A stretch of 7,191 bases of DNA from Oscillospiraceae bacterium (GCA_902803695.1 CADCQX010000443.1:1-7191); one strand, 5' to 3'; shown: positions 1 to 6,474, numbered from the stretch's first letter. The notes: a model not told the origin generated them from the letters alone. A program made the numbers and translations.

Positions 1-722
1 CTTAGTCCGAGATTTGATATAGATCTGTATTTGACTCCGTCAAGAGTCGTAATGGTTATATACACACCGAACTTCGGCTTGAACCTGTCGGTCGGTATGG
101 GAAGATTGGCTGTCGGAAATCCCAGTGTACTTCCGAGCATCTTGCCTCTTACTACGGTTCCTTCATAAGAAAAACTCTCGCCTCCGAGAAGGATATTCGC
201 CTTATCGATCTTACCTTCAGAAAGAAGATTTCTTATAAGTGTAGATGAACACTTTTCATTCTCGAAAAAGACATCCGGAACTATCATCGTCCCGATCCCT
301 CTTTGAAGTGATAATGACTTCAAAAGTTCTGCATTTCCCACAGCATTTTTACCGAAAGTATAATCCGTTCCGGAAACAAGGACCTTGGCGTTAAGTTCCT
401 TATAGAGGACTTCATCAACGAAAACTTCCGCTTCCATATCCTTGATCATATCGAAGTCCAGGCTTATTACCTGATGAACACCGAGCCCCTTAAATATCTG
501 AAGTTTCTCTTCATAACTTCTGAGTTCCGTCGGATCCTTGAGCTTAAAATTCTTAAACGTAAGGACAGATGCGGTAAGCCCCTTTTCTTCTGCAGTCTCA
601 ACAGTCTTTCTGATTATCTCCCGATGACCGAGATGCACGCCGTCAAAAAAGCCCAGCGCGATAACGCGGCCGTTTGTCTCAGCCACATCAGAAAACTTTA
701 CTGTCTCTGTTCTTACCGTCAT
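1..722 (-). CDS. ribF: Bifunctional riboflavin kinase / FAD synthetase RibF (3' end outside window)
   Basis: Cytosolic enzyme that phosphorylates riboflavin to FMN and adenylates FMN to FAD. The first 240 codons are visible; the family is usually about 300-315 residues, so roughly the last 60-70 lie beyond the left edge. The N-terminal nucleotidyltransferase domain (about residues 15-170) shows the nucleotide-binding motif GFFDGVHLGH (24-33), VSGTDYTFGKNAVGN (116-130, the usual 'G.D..FG....G' block) and SSTLIRNLL (159-167). The riboflavin kinase domain begins near residue 181, with the GTVVRGKMLGSTLGFPTANL signature (188-207) and SISNLG (234-239). The ATG at 722 overlaps the truB stop in an ATGA arrangement, with a GAGGA ribosome site (734-730) 7 bases upstream, so translation is probably coupled to truB. 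One oddity is that the usual 'TFDPHP' stretch reads TFKNFKLKDP (55-64). Identity is confident; whether both activities are intact cannot be judged without the C-terminus. Confidence 0.95.
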   Translation of the reverse strand, partial: MTVRTETVKFSDVAETNGRVIALGFFDGVHLGHREIIRKTVETAEEKGLTASVLTFKNFKLKDPTELRSYEEKLQIFKGLGVHQVISLDFDMIKDMEAEVFVDEVLYKELNAKVLVSGTDYTFGKNAVGNAELLKSLSLQRGIGTMIVPDVFFENEKCSSTLIRNLLSEGKIDKANILLGGESFSYEGTVVRGKMLGSTLGFPTANLPIPTDRFKPKFGVYITITTLDGVKYRSISNLGL

Positions 723-1678
723 GCGAGCATCCTCTCTATCCTGAGTCTTTCACGTCCGTCTTCTTCGGCTACATACATAATAGCGATCACTTCACCGTTA
801 AATGTGGCTTTGTAAAAAGTATCAGAAGCGTTCTTTGATGTGATCTCCTTAAATGGTCTTACGTCCAGTTTCTTGCCGCACTTGACCATGGATGTCTGAA
901 CCTCGTTTAACATAAGTTCAGGCATATCATCAACTATCATCGATGCATCTCTCGTAAAAGAAAGATCCTCCTCGTTGAACATCTTCTCTATTGCATCAAC
1001 TCTATATGCATCCTTGATGTCGAACGGACCGCACTTCGTTCTTCGAAGGCTCTTTGCATATGCGCCGAATCCCACTTCTCTTCCTACATCATCACAGATA
1101 GTCCTTATGTATGTTCCCTTGCTGCATGAAATAACGAAGTCCACTTCGAAAGTCTCACCTGTTACATCTATGGATCTTATATCGATCGAATAGATCTTGA
1201 CCGGATGAGGTTTAAGTTCGACTTCTTTTCCTTCCCTGGCAAGTTCGTATGCTTTCTTTCCGTTGATCTTCTTCGCGGAATACTTAGGCGGCACCTGTGA
1301 AGTTATCTTCGTCATCTTCTCGAAAGCATCGCGCACGATCTTAAAATCACTCTCGATAAGCGCCTTAAGTTCGTCCGGAGAAGGCATCCTTCCGCCCGTT
1401 ACTTCACCTTCGATATCGAGCGTATCCGTCGTCTTTCCGAAAACGCACACACACTCATAGGTCTTATCATAGTCATCCGCAAATCTTATGTACCTCAGAC
1501 CTTTTCCGACACACAAAGGAAGAAGACCCGTTGCAAACGGATCCAGTGTTCCCAGATGACCGACCTTCTTTGTATGCAGAAGTTTTTTAATCTTCGAATC
1601 ACAGGCAAATGAAGTCATTCCCGAATCCTTATCGAGAAGTATCAGTATGTTCTTGCCCTCGAAATCATTATCAACCAT
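719..1678 (-). CDS. truB: tRNA pseudouridine(55) synthase TruB
   Basis: Converts U55 in the T-loop of tRNAs to pseudouridine. The 319-residue length fits bacterial TruB. The catalytic block GHLGTLDPFATGLLPLCVG (40-58) carries the nucleophilic Asp46. It is followed by KTYECVCVFGKTTDTLDIEG (72-91) with the conserved Tyr74, QVPPKYSAKKINGKKAYELA (128-147), and CSKGTYIRTICDDVGREVG (185-203) with the conserved Tyr190 and Arg192. Residues from about 255 to 319 form the C-terminal PUA-like RNA-binding region. The ATG at 1678 is the earliest possible start, because an in-frame TGA lies directly before it. It overlaps the end of nrnA by 8 bases. I see no good ribosome site (the nearest AAGG is about 15 bases away), so initiation probably depends on ribosomes finishing nrnA. 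A small deviation is LDKDSGMTS (15-23) where many homologues have DKP.G.TS. Confidence 0.96.
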   Translation of the reverse strand: MVDNDFEGKNILILLDKDSGMTSFACDSKIKKLLHTKKVGHLGTLDPFATGLLPLCVGKGLRYIRFADDYDKTYECVCVFGKTTDTLDIEGEVTGGRMPSPDELKALIESDFKIVRDAFEKMTKITSQVPPKYSAKKINGKKAYELAREGKEVELKPHPVKIYSIDIRSIDVTGETFEVDFVISCSKGTYIRTICDDVGREVGFGAYAKSLRRTKCGPFDIKDAYRVDAIEKMFNEEDLSFTRDASMIVDDMPELMLNEVQTSMVKCGKKLDVRPFKEITSKNASDTFYKATFNGEVIAIMYVAEEDGRERLRIERMLA

Positions 1679-2684
1679 TCAAAAGTTCAATGGCCTTATT
1701 GACCATCTCTTCCCTCAACTCGTTTATGTCTCTGCCCTCGACAGTGCAGCCTGCGGCTCTCACATGTCCGCCGCCGTCATAAGACGCAGCAAAAGCAGCC
1801 GCATCAAATCCTTCGTTGGATCTGATATTGACTCTTATCTTGCCGTCTTCCGCTTCTCTTAAGACAATGGATACGTCAACGCCTTCAACGTCTCTTAATC
1901 TGGAGACGACCTCAGCAATATCATCTCTTCCCGCACCGCACTTATCAAACAGTTCGCCCGTTACGACCGTCGTTGCGATCCTTCCGTCAAGATCGAATCT
2001 CGCCATCGAACATGCAAGACTGGAGATCTTAAGTTCGCACTGCTTTTTCCTGTCGTAACAGTTATACATAACAGGAGCGATCTCGCCTCCGAGTCTCATC
2101 AATTCAGCTGACACTTCAAGTGTCTCAGGATTGGTGTTGGAGTACGAGAATCTTCCCGTATCGGTGATGATCCCCGTTAAGAAAAACATCGCCGCTTTCT
2201 TCGTAATAGCCTTCTTATAGTCTGCGTTCTTTAGCTTACACATCGCTGTGCAGAGATAGAACATCAGTTCCGATGCCGAAGAAGCACCCGGAACCACCCA
2301 TCTGTTGTCACCGTCATTAGTCACGGTAGCATGATGATCGACTATAAGCTTATTCTCACATTTCTCGAAAATGTCACCTGCATCGCCCATTCTGGAACCT
2401 GCCGCACAGTCTGTGGCAATAGCCAGAGTCGGAGCCTCGATATCTTCTTTATCAACTCTTACGATGTAGTCGCTGAAATCAAGATAGTCCATATAAGTCG
2501 GAATATCTTCACAGATACAGACTTTGGATCCGTATCCGAGATTTCTCAGTACTTCACTTAATCCGCATGCCGATCCTATGCAGTCTCCGTCGATACTTCT
2601 GTGAACGAAGATAAGGACCTTTTGGCCGTGCGAATCAAGTTCTTCGATAAACTTCTTAGCGATGCTGATCTTTTCGGAATACAT
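1671..2684 (-). CDS. nrnA: DHH/DHHA1 phosphoesterase, NrnA type (oligoribonuclease / pAp phosphatase family)
   Basis: Member of the DHH-DHHA1 phosphoesterases. Characterised NrnA proteins degrade 2-5 nt RNAs and dephosphorylate pAp; close relatives hydrolyse pApA or c-di-AMP, so the exact substrate is inferred. With the start chosen here the protein has 337 residues, close to the usual 310-340. Metal-binding motifs are visible: HRSIDGDCIGS (28-38; His28, Asp32, Asp34), TDCAAGSRMGD (91-101; Asp92), VDHH (115-118) and TGIITDTGRFSYSNT (170-184; Asp175). The DHHA1 substrate-binding motif GGGHVRAAGC (304-313) lies near the C-terminus. The longest frame begins at a TTG at 2690, but the AAGGA site (2698-2694) is only 3 bases from that TTG and 9 bases from the ATG at 2684, so I take the ATG. 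It begins 2 bases after the rbfA stop. There is no membrane segment or signal peptide, so it is a cytosolic stand-alone enzyme rather than a GdpP-type membrane protein. Motif I has Ser where Pro is common. Confidence 0.93.
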   Translation of the reverse strand: MYSEKISIAKKFIEELDSHGQKVLIFVHRSIDGDCIGSACGLSEVLRNLGYGSKVCICEDIPTYMDYLDFSDYIVRVDKEDIEAPTLAIATDCAAGSRMGDAGDIFEKCENKLIVDHHATVTNDGDNRWVVPGASSASELMFYLCTAMCKLKNADYKKAITKKAAMFFLTGIITDTGRFSYSNTNPETLEVSAELMRLGGEIAPVMYNCYDRKKQCELKISSLACSMARFDLDGRIATTVVTGELFDKCGAGRDDIAEVVSRLRDVEGVDVSIVLREAEDGKIRVNIRSNEGFDAAAFAASYDGGGHVRAAGCTVEGRDINELREEMVNKAIELLNG

Positions 2685-2686
2685 GA

Positions 2687-3058
2687 TCAATCTTCCTTAT
2701 GTCTTTTCTCGTCATCATCGATAGTCTTATCGATGAGTTCGTACAACTTTGCCGCTTCTTCGATCGTATTATCCAGTACGAAATGAAGTTCAGGAGCAAC
2801 ACGAAGATTAATGTACTTACACATCTCTCTTCTGATAAATCCGCTCGCATGAACGATCGCACTTAACGCCTCATTCTTTGCCCTGTCATCTCCGAAAACA
2901 GACACATAGCAAGTCGCATGTGTAAGGTCGGATGACATCCTGACTTCCACGATGGAAGTAAGCAGAGGGATACGCGGATCTTTAACATCATTCTGGATGA
3001 TGTTAGACAAAACTTTCTGCATCTCGTCTCCGACGATCTGAGCTCTGTTTCTTCTCAT
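2687..3058 (-). CDS. rbfA: 30S ribosome-binding factor RbfA
   Basis: Small KH-fold protein that binds the 30S subunit and helps late maturation of 16S rRNA, acting close to the initiation-factor sites. The 123-residue length is typical. Family landmarks are visible in order: an N-terminal R-rich helix (MRRNRAQIVGDEMQKVL), KDPRI (26-30), VEVRMSSDLTHATCYVSVFG (37-56), HASGFIRREM (70-79), which carries the Ala-x-Gly kink typical of the RbfA KH fold, and LRVAPELHFVLDNTIEEA (85-102). The C-terminus is short and charged. The ATG at 3058 has a GAGGT site (3071-3067) at about 8 bases. It is the only gene in the run separated from its upstream neighbour by a sizeable gap, and a hairpin in that gap ends 8 bases before the ribosome site. 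Its TGA ends 2 bases before the nrnA ATG. Position directly after infB matches many bacterial genomes. Confidence 0.96.
   Translation of the reverse strand: MRRNRAQIVGDEMQKVLSNIIQNDVKDPRIPLLTSIVEVRMSSDLTHATCYVSVFGDDRAKNEALSAIVHASGFIRREMCKYINLRVAPELHFVLDNTIEEAAKLYELIDKTIDDDEKRHKED
2694..2698 (-). promoter_or_regulatory. Ribosome-binding site that fixes the nrnA start
   Basis: AAGGA within the last codons of rbfA. Nine bases separate it from the ATG at 2684, a normal spacing, but only three separate it from the upstream in-frame TTG at 2690. This favours the ATG and makes the protein two residues shorter than the longest reading frame. Confidence 0.75.
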
Positions 3059-3079
3059 AATTATTTACCTCATAAATGC

Positions 3080-3116
3080 GAAGCCGAGATATAGAGTTAC
3101 CCTATGTCCCGGCCTC
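3080..3116 (-). other. RNA hairpin in the infB-rbfA gap
   Basis: Inverted repeat that folds on the minus-strand transcript. Positions 3116-3100 pair with 3080-3096 around a 3-base loop (3097-3099). Of 17 stacked positions, 13 are Watson-Crick, 3 are G-U and 1 is a C-A mismatch. On the plus strand the three G-U pairs become C-A mismatches, so the fold is better as minus-strand RNA, the direction of transcription. It starts 15 bases after the infB stop and ends 8 bases before the rbfA ribosome site. No U-run follows on the minus strand, so it is not an ordinary intrinsic terminator. Possible roles, all inferred, are mRNA processing or stabilisation, or setting rbfA translation relative to infB. 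Confidence 0.6.
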
Positions 3117-3131
3117 AACAGTTAGTCTTTT

Positions 3132-5819
3132 TTATCTGGCTACTTCCTGCATCTCAAATGCTTCGATGATATCGCCGATCTTGATATCGTTATACTTCTC
3201 GATAGAAAGACCGCACTCGTAACCTTCCTTAACTTCCTTAACTGCATCCTTCATTCTCTGGAGTGATGCAAGTTTTCCTGTGTAGACTACGATATCGTCT
3301 CTTACGACACGAACCTCGCAGTTTCTCTTGATGAGACCGTCAAGAACATAACATCCTCCGATAGTACCGACACCCGATACCTTGAAGAGTTCTCTGATCT
3401 CGACATGACCAAGGACAACTTCCTCGAATGTAGGAGCGAGCATACCCTTCATAGCCTTCTCAACGTCTTCGATAGCGTTATAGATGACGCTATAGAGTCT
3501 GATGTCTACGCCTGCTTCCTTAGCCTTCTCGGTGATGATCGCATTAGGACGAACGTTAAATCCGATGATGATCGCATTGGATACATCAGCAAGAACAACG
3601 TCGGACTCGTTGATCGCACCGACACCGCCGTGGATAACCTTAACACGTACTTCGTCGTTGCTGAGTTTCTCGAGGGACTGGATGACAGCCTCAACGGAAC
3701 CCTGAACGTCTGCCTTAACGATGAGGTTAAGATCCTTAACGTCACCTGCAGCAAGAGAAGCTGCGAGTGTATCAAGGCTCATCTTGGAAGACTTATGGAG
3801 TTGCTGCTCACGGAGCTTGATCTTTCTCTTCTCAACGAGCTGTCTTGCGATCTTATCGTCTGTAACAGCGTAAAGTGTCTCACCTGCTTCAGGTACCTCA
3901 GGAAGACCTAAGATCTCAACCGGAATGGAAGGACCTGCCTTCTTGATATCGGAACCCTTATCATCGTACATAGCACGGACGTTACCGATCATAGGTCCGC
4001 ATACGACCGTATCACCGGACTTCAAAGTACCGCGCTGTACGAGTACTGTTGCAACAGGTCCTCTTGCCTTATCGAGCTTAGCCTCGATAACAGTACCCTT
4101 TGCCTGACGCTTAGGATCTGCCTTGAGCTCGAGTACGTCTGCTGTGAGAAGTACCATCTCGAGGAGATCATCAATACCTGTTCCCTGCTTAGCAGATACA
4201 GGTACCATGATGGTGGAACCGCCCCACTCCTCAGGAATGAGTTCGTAGTTGGAAAGTTCCTGCTTAACCTTATCAGGGTTTGCACCCGGCTTATCGATCT
4301 TGTTGATAGCTACGATGATCTCTGTATTAGCAGCCTTAGCGTGGTTTATAGCCTCGATAGTCTGTGGCATTACACCGTCGTCTGCAGCTACAACGAGGAT
4401 AGCAATATCAGTTACCTGAGCACCTCTTGCACGCATCGTTGTGAACGCTTCGTGACCAGGAGTATCAAGGAATGTGATCTGACGACCCTTAAGTCTTACT
4501 GTGTAAGCACCGATATGCTGTGTGATACCGCCTGCCTCACCGGAAACAACGGATGCCGATCTGATCCTGTCCAAGAGGGATGTCTTACCATGGTCAACGT
4601 GACCCATGACAACAACAACCGGCGGACGTGGCTTGAGATCTTCTTCCTTATCCTCAGCCTCATCGAAAAGGATCTCTTCTTCAGTTACCTCAGTAATAGG
4701 CTCAGCCGTGATACCGAAGCTGTCTGCCAAGAGGCAAGCTGTATCGAAATCGAGTTCCTGGTTGATAGTTGCGATAACGCCGAGTTTCATGAGCTCCATG
4801 ATAACGTCACCGCTCTTCTTGCCGATACCCTCAGCAAACTCTTTTACTGTGATGAAAGGAGGAAGCTGGATATTAGTGATCTGCTGGATAACAGGTGCCT
4901 GTACAGGAGCACTCTTAACCATCTTCTTCTTTTTCTTTGAACCGTAGGAATAACCCTCGTAATCCTCATTAAGAACATCTGAACCTCTACCCTTGTAGCT
5001 GTTCATGTCATTCTTGTTCATGGAACGTCTGTCGTTCTGATTGTTATTTCTGCCGTTCTCTCTCTTATTATCTGTGTTCTCTGTTCTCTTCTTATCGAAA
5101 GCATTACGCTCGGCAAAATTAGCTCTGCTCTTCTTGCCTTCTTCGATAGGACTTTCAGCCTTCGGCTTTGTAGCCTTTCTAGGCATAGGACGCTTCTCGT
5201 CCTCGTCCTTGTCCTTCATGAAGCCGCCCATGTTTCCGCCGCCGCGGTTATTCTGGTAGCCGCCCTGTCTGTTGCCGCCACCCTGACGTCTGTCGTTATT
5301 ACCGCCTCTTTGGTATGTGCTTCCTTCTCTATGCTCTTTCTGATCTCTCTGATATCTTCCGGTTACTGTTGTACCGGGTACCGGCTTTTTAGTATATGGC
5401 TTTGAATCGGGCATAGCGATAACAGCAGAAGATACCTTAGGCTTTTCTTCAACCTTAACTTCAGGCTTCTCGACTGCCTTAGGCTTAGCTTCCGGCTCCG
5501 GTGCTTCCTTAGCAGCAGGCTTTGCTACAGGTTTAGCAGCAGCCTTTGGCTTAGCTTCTGCTTTCGGCTCAGCTGCCTTCGGCTTTTCAGCTGCAGCAGT
5601 TTTAGTAGCCTTCGGCTTTGCTTCAGCAGCAGCGGCTGCCTTTGGCTTTTCTTCCGCAGGTGCAGCAGCTTTTGGTGCAGCAGCCTTTGGTTCAGCCTTA
5701 GCAGCTGCATCTCCTGTATCAGCGTTTTTCTTATGTACTCTTCTTACTCTTAACTCTTTATTACCTGAGACTCCGCCCATTATGATCTGTGGCTTGTTGT
5801 TCTCGTTTTCTTGACCCAT
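3132..5819 (-). CDS. infB: Translation initiation factor IF-2
   Basis: GTPase that brings initiator fMet-tRNA to the 30S subunit and drives 50S joining. The 895-residue length fits the long-armed bacterial form. Residues 1-30 begin the arm; 38-128 are Ala/Lys/Pro-rich repeats; 168-200 are Gly/Arg/Asn-rich; 236-300 are Asn/Lys/Arg-rich and end in a run of five lysines. An IF2_N-type helical domain spans about 319-371. The G domain (about 398-565) has G1 GHVDHGKT (406-413), G2 GGITQHIGAY (430-439), G3 DTPGHEAF (452-459), G4 NKID (506-509) and G5 SAK (542-544). Domain II follows (about 572-665), then domain III (about 685-795) and the fMet-tRNA-binding C2 domain (about 800-892). The ATG at 5819 overlaps the ylxQ stop by one base (TGATG) and has a strong AAGGAGG site (5836-5830) 10 bases upstream. 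All GTPase motifs are intact. Confidence 0.98.
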   Translation of the reverse strand: MGQENENNKPQIIMGGVSGNKELRVRRVHKKNADTGDAAAKAEPKAAAPKAAAPAEEKPKAAAAAEAKPKATKTAAAEKPKAAEPKAEAKPKAAAKPVAKPAAKEAPEPEAKPKAVEKPEVKVEEKPKVSSAVIAMPDSKPYTKKPVPGTTVTGRYQRDQKEHREGSTYQRGGNNDRRQGGGNRQGGYQNNRGGGNMGGFMKDKDEDEKRPMPRKATKPKAESPIEEGKKSRANFAERNAFDKKRTENTDNKRENGRNNNQNDRRSMNKNDMNSYKGRGSDVLNEDYEGYSYGSKKKKKMVKSAPVQAPVIQQITNIQLPPFITVKEFAEGIGKKSGDVIMELMKLGVIATINQELDFDTACLLADSFGITAEPITEVTEEEILFDEAEDKEEDLKPRPPVVVVMGHVDHGKTSLLDRIRSASVVSGEAGGITQHIGAYTVRLKGRQITFLDTPGHEAFTTMRARGAQVTDIAILVVAADDGVMPQTIEAINHAKAANTEIIVAINKIDKPGANPDKVKQELSNYELIPEEWGGSTIMVPVSAKQGTGIDDLLEMVLLTADVLELKADPKRQAKGTVIEAKLDKARGPVATVLVQRGTLKSGDTVVCGPMIGNVRAMYDDKGSDIKKAGPSIPVEILGLPEVPEAGETLYAVTDDKIARQLVEKRKIKLREQQLHKSSKMSLDTLAASLAAGDVKDLNLIVKADVQGSVEAVIQSLEKLSNDEVRVKVIHGGVGAINESDVVLADVSNAIIIGFNVRPNAIITEKAKEAGVDIRLYSVIYNAIEDVEKAMKGMLAPTFEEVVLGHVEIRELFKVSGVGTIGGCYVLDGLIKRNCEVRVVRDDIVVYTGKLASLQRMKDAVKEVKEGYECGLSIEKYNDIKIGDIIEAFEMQEVAR
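5220..5318 (-). other. RGG-like glycine/arginine/asparagine segment of IF-2
   Basis: Encodes residues 168-200 of IF-2, with units such as RGGNN, RRQGGGNRQGG and NNRGGGNMGG. The composition resembles RGG-type RNA-binding tails and differs sharply from the Ala/Lys/Pro block before it. The segment is in frame with the GTPase and has no stop. An RNA-binding role is inferred from composition only. Confidence 0.65.
5436..5708 (-). repeat. Ala/Lys/Pro low-complexity repeats encoding the IF-2 N-terminal arm
   Basis: This stretch encodes about residues 38-128 of IF-2 and consists of irregular repeats of EKPK, AKPK, EPKA and KAAA units. At DNA level the plus strand shows recurring GCAGC and CCTTTGGCTT/CCTTCGGCTT blocks. 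The residues are almost all Ala, Lys, Glu and Pro, so the segment is expected to be extended and unstructured. Similar but unalignable arms are common in bacterial IF-2, and such tracts can change length between strains by repeat slippage. Confidence 0.8.
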
Positions 5820-6175
5820 CAGTTCTGTTCCTCCTTGTACTCAAACCTGTCAAGCATTATTTCCAGCTTTCCCGCAAAGCCTTCATCAGTTACTCCGACC
5901 AATGCTCTGTCAGGTCTGCCAATTGCATTTCCCAATTTTCTTTTGTCGGCAAATCTGTATGCCGCCGGGATCTCGTTTTCGAGTGATGTCAAAACACTCA
6001 AGAACTTGTCGAAAGTATTCTGGGATATATCCCTTGCAACGATCAAAAGCTTGATGTGGCCTTTCCTTGCCTCGTCTATTATCTGATCGTTTCCTGAGAC
6101 CACTTTCGACGCTCTCGTTGCGAGTCCCAAGAATCTTAAGATGTCTTCCTCAGTGTAAGATTCAGAAATCTTCAT
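5819..6175 (-). CDS. ylxQ: L7Ae-family RNA-binding protein YlxQ
   Basis: Small ribosomal-protein-like member of the L7Ae/L30e/S12e/Gadd45 fold; Bacillus YlxQ binds kink-turn RNA. The 118 residues include LGLATRASKVVSG (16-28), the family's N-terminal signature, then KLLIVARDISQNT (42-54), LGNAIGR (81-87) and VTDEGFAGKL (95-104). The length is slightly above the roughly 100 of Bacillus because of short tails at both ends. I chose the ATG at 6175, which overlaps the rnpM stop as TAATG. The longer frame begins at a GTG at 6208 with AAGGA directly abutting it, too close to work, and the 11 extra residues (arginine-rich, overlapping rnpM) do not match the family start. The gene ends one base into the infB ATG. 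Family membership is confident; a specific RNA target is unknown, and I found no kink-turn in the visible gaps. Confidence 0.9.
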   Translation of the reverse strand: MKISESYTEEDILRFLGLATRASKVVSGNDQIIDEARKGHIKLLIVARDISQNTFDKFLSVLTSLENEIPAAYRFADKRKLGNAIGRPDRALVGVTDEGFAGKLEIMLDRFEYKEEQN

Positions 6176-6465
6176 TACTCCTCTTCTTTCTCTTCGGATG
6201 CCTGACACTCCTTAAGTATCGTGTCAGCGATTTTTTTAAGTTCGTCTTCATCCACCTGATGTCGAAGTCCCTTTGAGAGCCTGTGTGCTTTAAGCTCCGC
6301 CATGATGCACTCTTCTTTTCTGCAAAGATAAGAGCCTCTTCCCGGAAGTCTTCCGGAAGGATCATAGGCGATGTCGCCGCTCGGGAGAAGAACTACTCGT
6401 AAGAGATCTTTCTTGTCTGCTCTCGTCTTGCAGCTTACACACATGCGTTGCGGTTTTTTCTTCAT
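6175..6465 (-). CDS. rnpM: RNase P modulator RnpM (YlxR, DUF448 family)
   Basis: Small RNA-binding protein of the YlxR/DUF448 family, reported in Bacillus to bind RNase P RNA and modulate the enzyme. The 96 residues contain the typical start (MKKKPQRMCV), KKDLLRVV (18-25) and the signature GRGSYLC (42-48, usually GRGAY.C). Four cysteines occur as C9-x2-C12 and C48-x4-C53, a possible zinc site that many Bacillus and Streptococcus homologues lack. The C-terminus ends in an acidic EEKEEE tail. The longest frame starts at a TTG at 6474, but the AAGGGAG site directly abuts that codon and stands 9 bases from the ATG at 6465; the ATG start also matches the family. It begins 14 bases after the nusA stop and overlaps the ylxQ ATG (TAATG). 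Confidence 0.92.
   Translation of the reverse strand: MKKKPQRMCVSCKTRADKKDLLRVVLLPSGDIAYDPSGRLPGRGSYLCRKEECIMAELKAHRLSKGLRHQVDEDELKKIADTILKECQASEEKEEE
6178..6188 (-). promoter_or_regulatory. Purine-rich ribosome site of ylxQ with unusually short spacing
   Basis: The run AAGAAGAGGAG lies in the last rnpM codons. Its best match, GAGGAG (6183-6178), is only 2 bases from the ylxQ ATG, while the shifted match AAGAGG (6185-6180) is 4 bases away. With the TAATG stop-start overlap, this suggests that ylxQ is translated mainly by ribosomes terminating on rnpM. Confidence 0.5.
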
Positions 6466-6474
6466 CAGGTTCAA

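Noticed and set aside
3080..3116. Kink-turn target for YlxQ in the infB-rbfA gap
   Set aside because: The stem has no three-base bulge flanked by tandem G-A pairs, so it does not match a kink-turn.
3087..3118. Internal promoter before rbfA (TTGAGG at 3118-3113 with a TATATC about 19 bases downstream)
   Set aside because: The -10 match is weak, the spacing is long, and both elements overlap the hairpin, which explains the bases better. Transcript 5' end mapping would settle it.
3083..3131. Intrinsic terminator between infB and rbfA
   Set aside because: The hairpin is real but no U-run follows it on the minus strand. On the plus strand the T-run is about 13 bases from the stem, and no plus-strand gene ends there.
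4341..4940. 199-codon open frame on the plus strand inside infB
   Set aside because: It lies entirely antisense to the conserved IF-2 G domain and linker, has no family-like motif, and is explained as a shadow of infB codon use. The other plus-strand frames in the window are rejected for the same reason.
4920..5411. Internal infB start giving a shorter IF-2 form, as in E. coli and Bacillus
   Set aside because: I checked the in-frame ATG codons in the arm (codons 197, 201, 212, 267, 272, 300) and none has a convincing ribosome site at normal spacing.
5436..5708. Tandem DNA repeat or CRISPR-like array
   Set aside because: The periodic blocks are irregular, in frame and fully explained by Ala/Lys/Pro coding; there are no constant repeats with unique spacers.
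6176..6208. GTG at 6208 as the ylxQ start
   Set aside because: AAGGA touches the GTG with no spacing, the extra 11 residues overlap rnpM and are arginine-rich, and the family begins near the downstream ATG.
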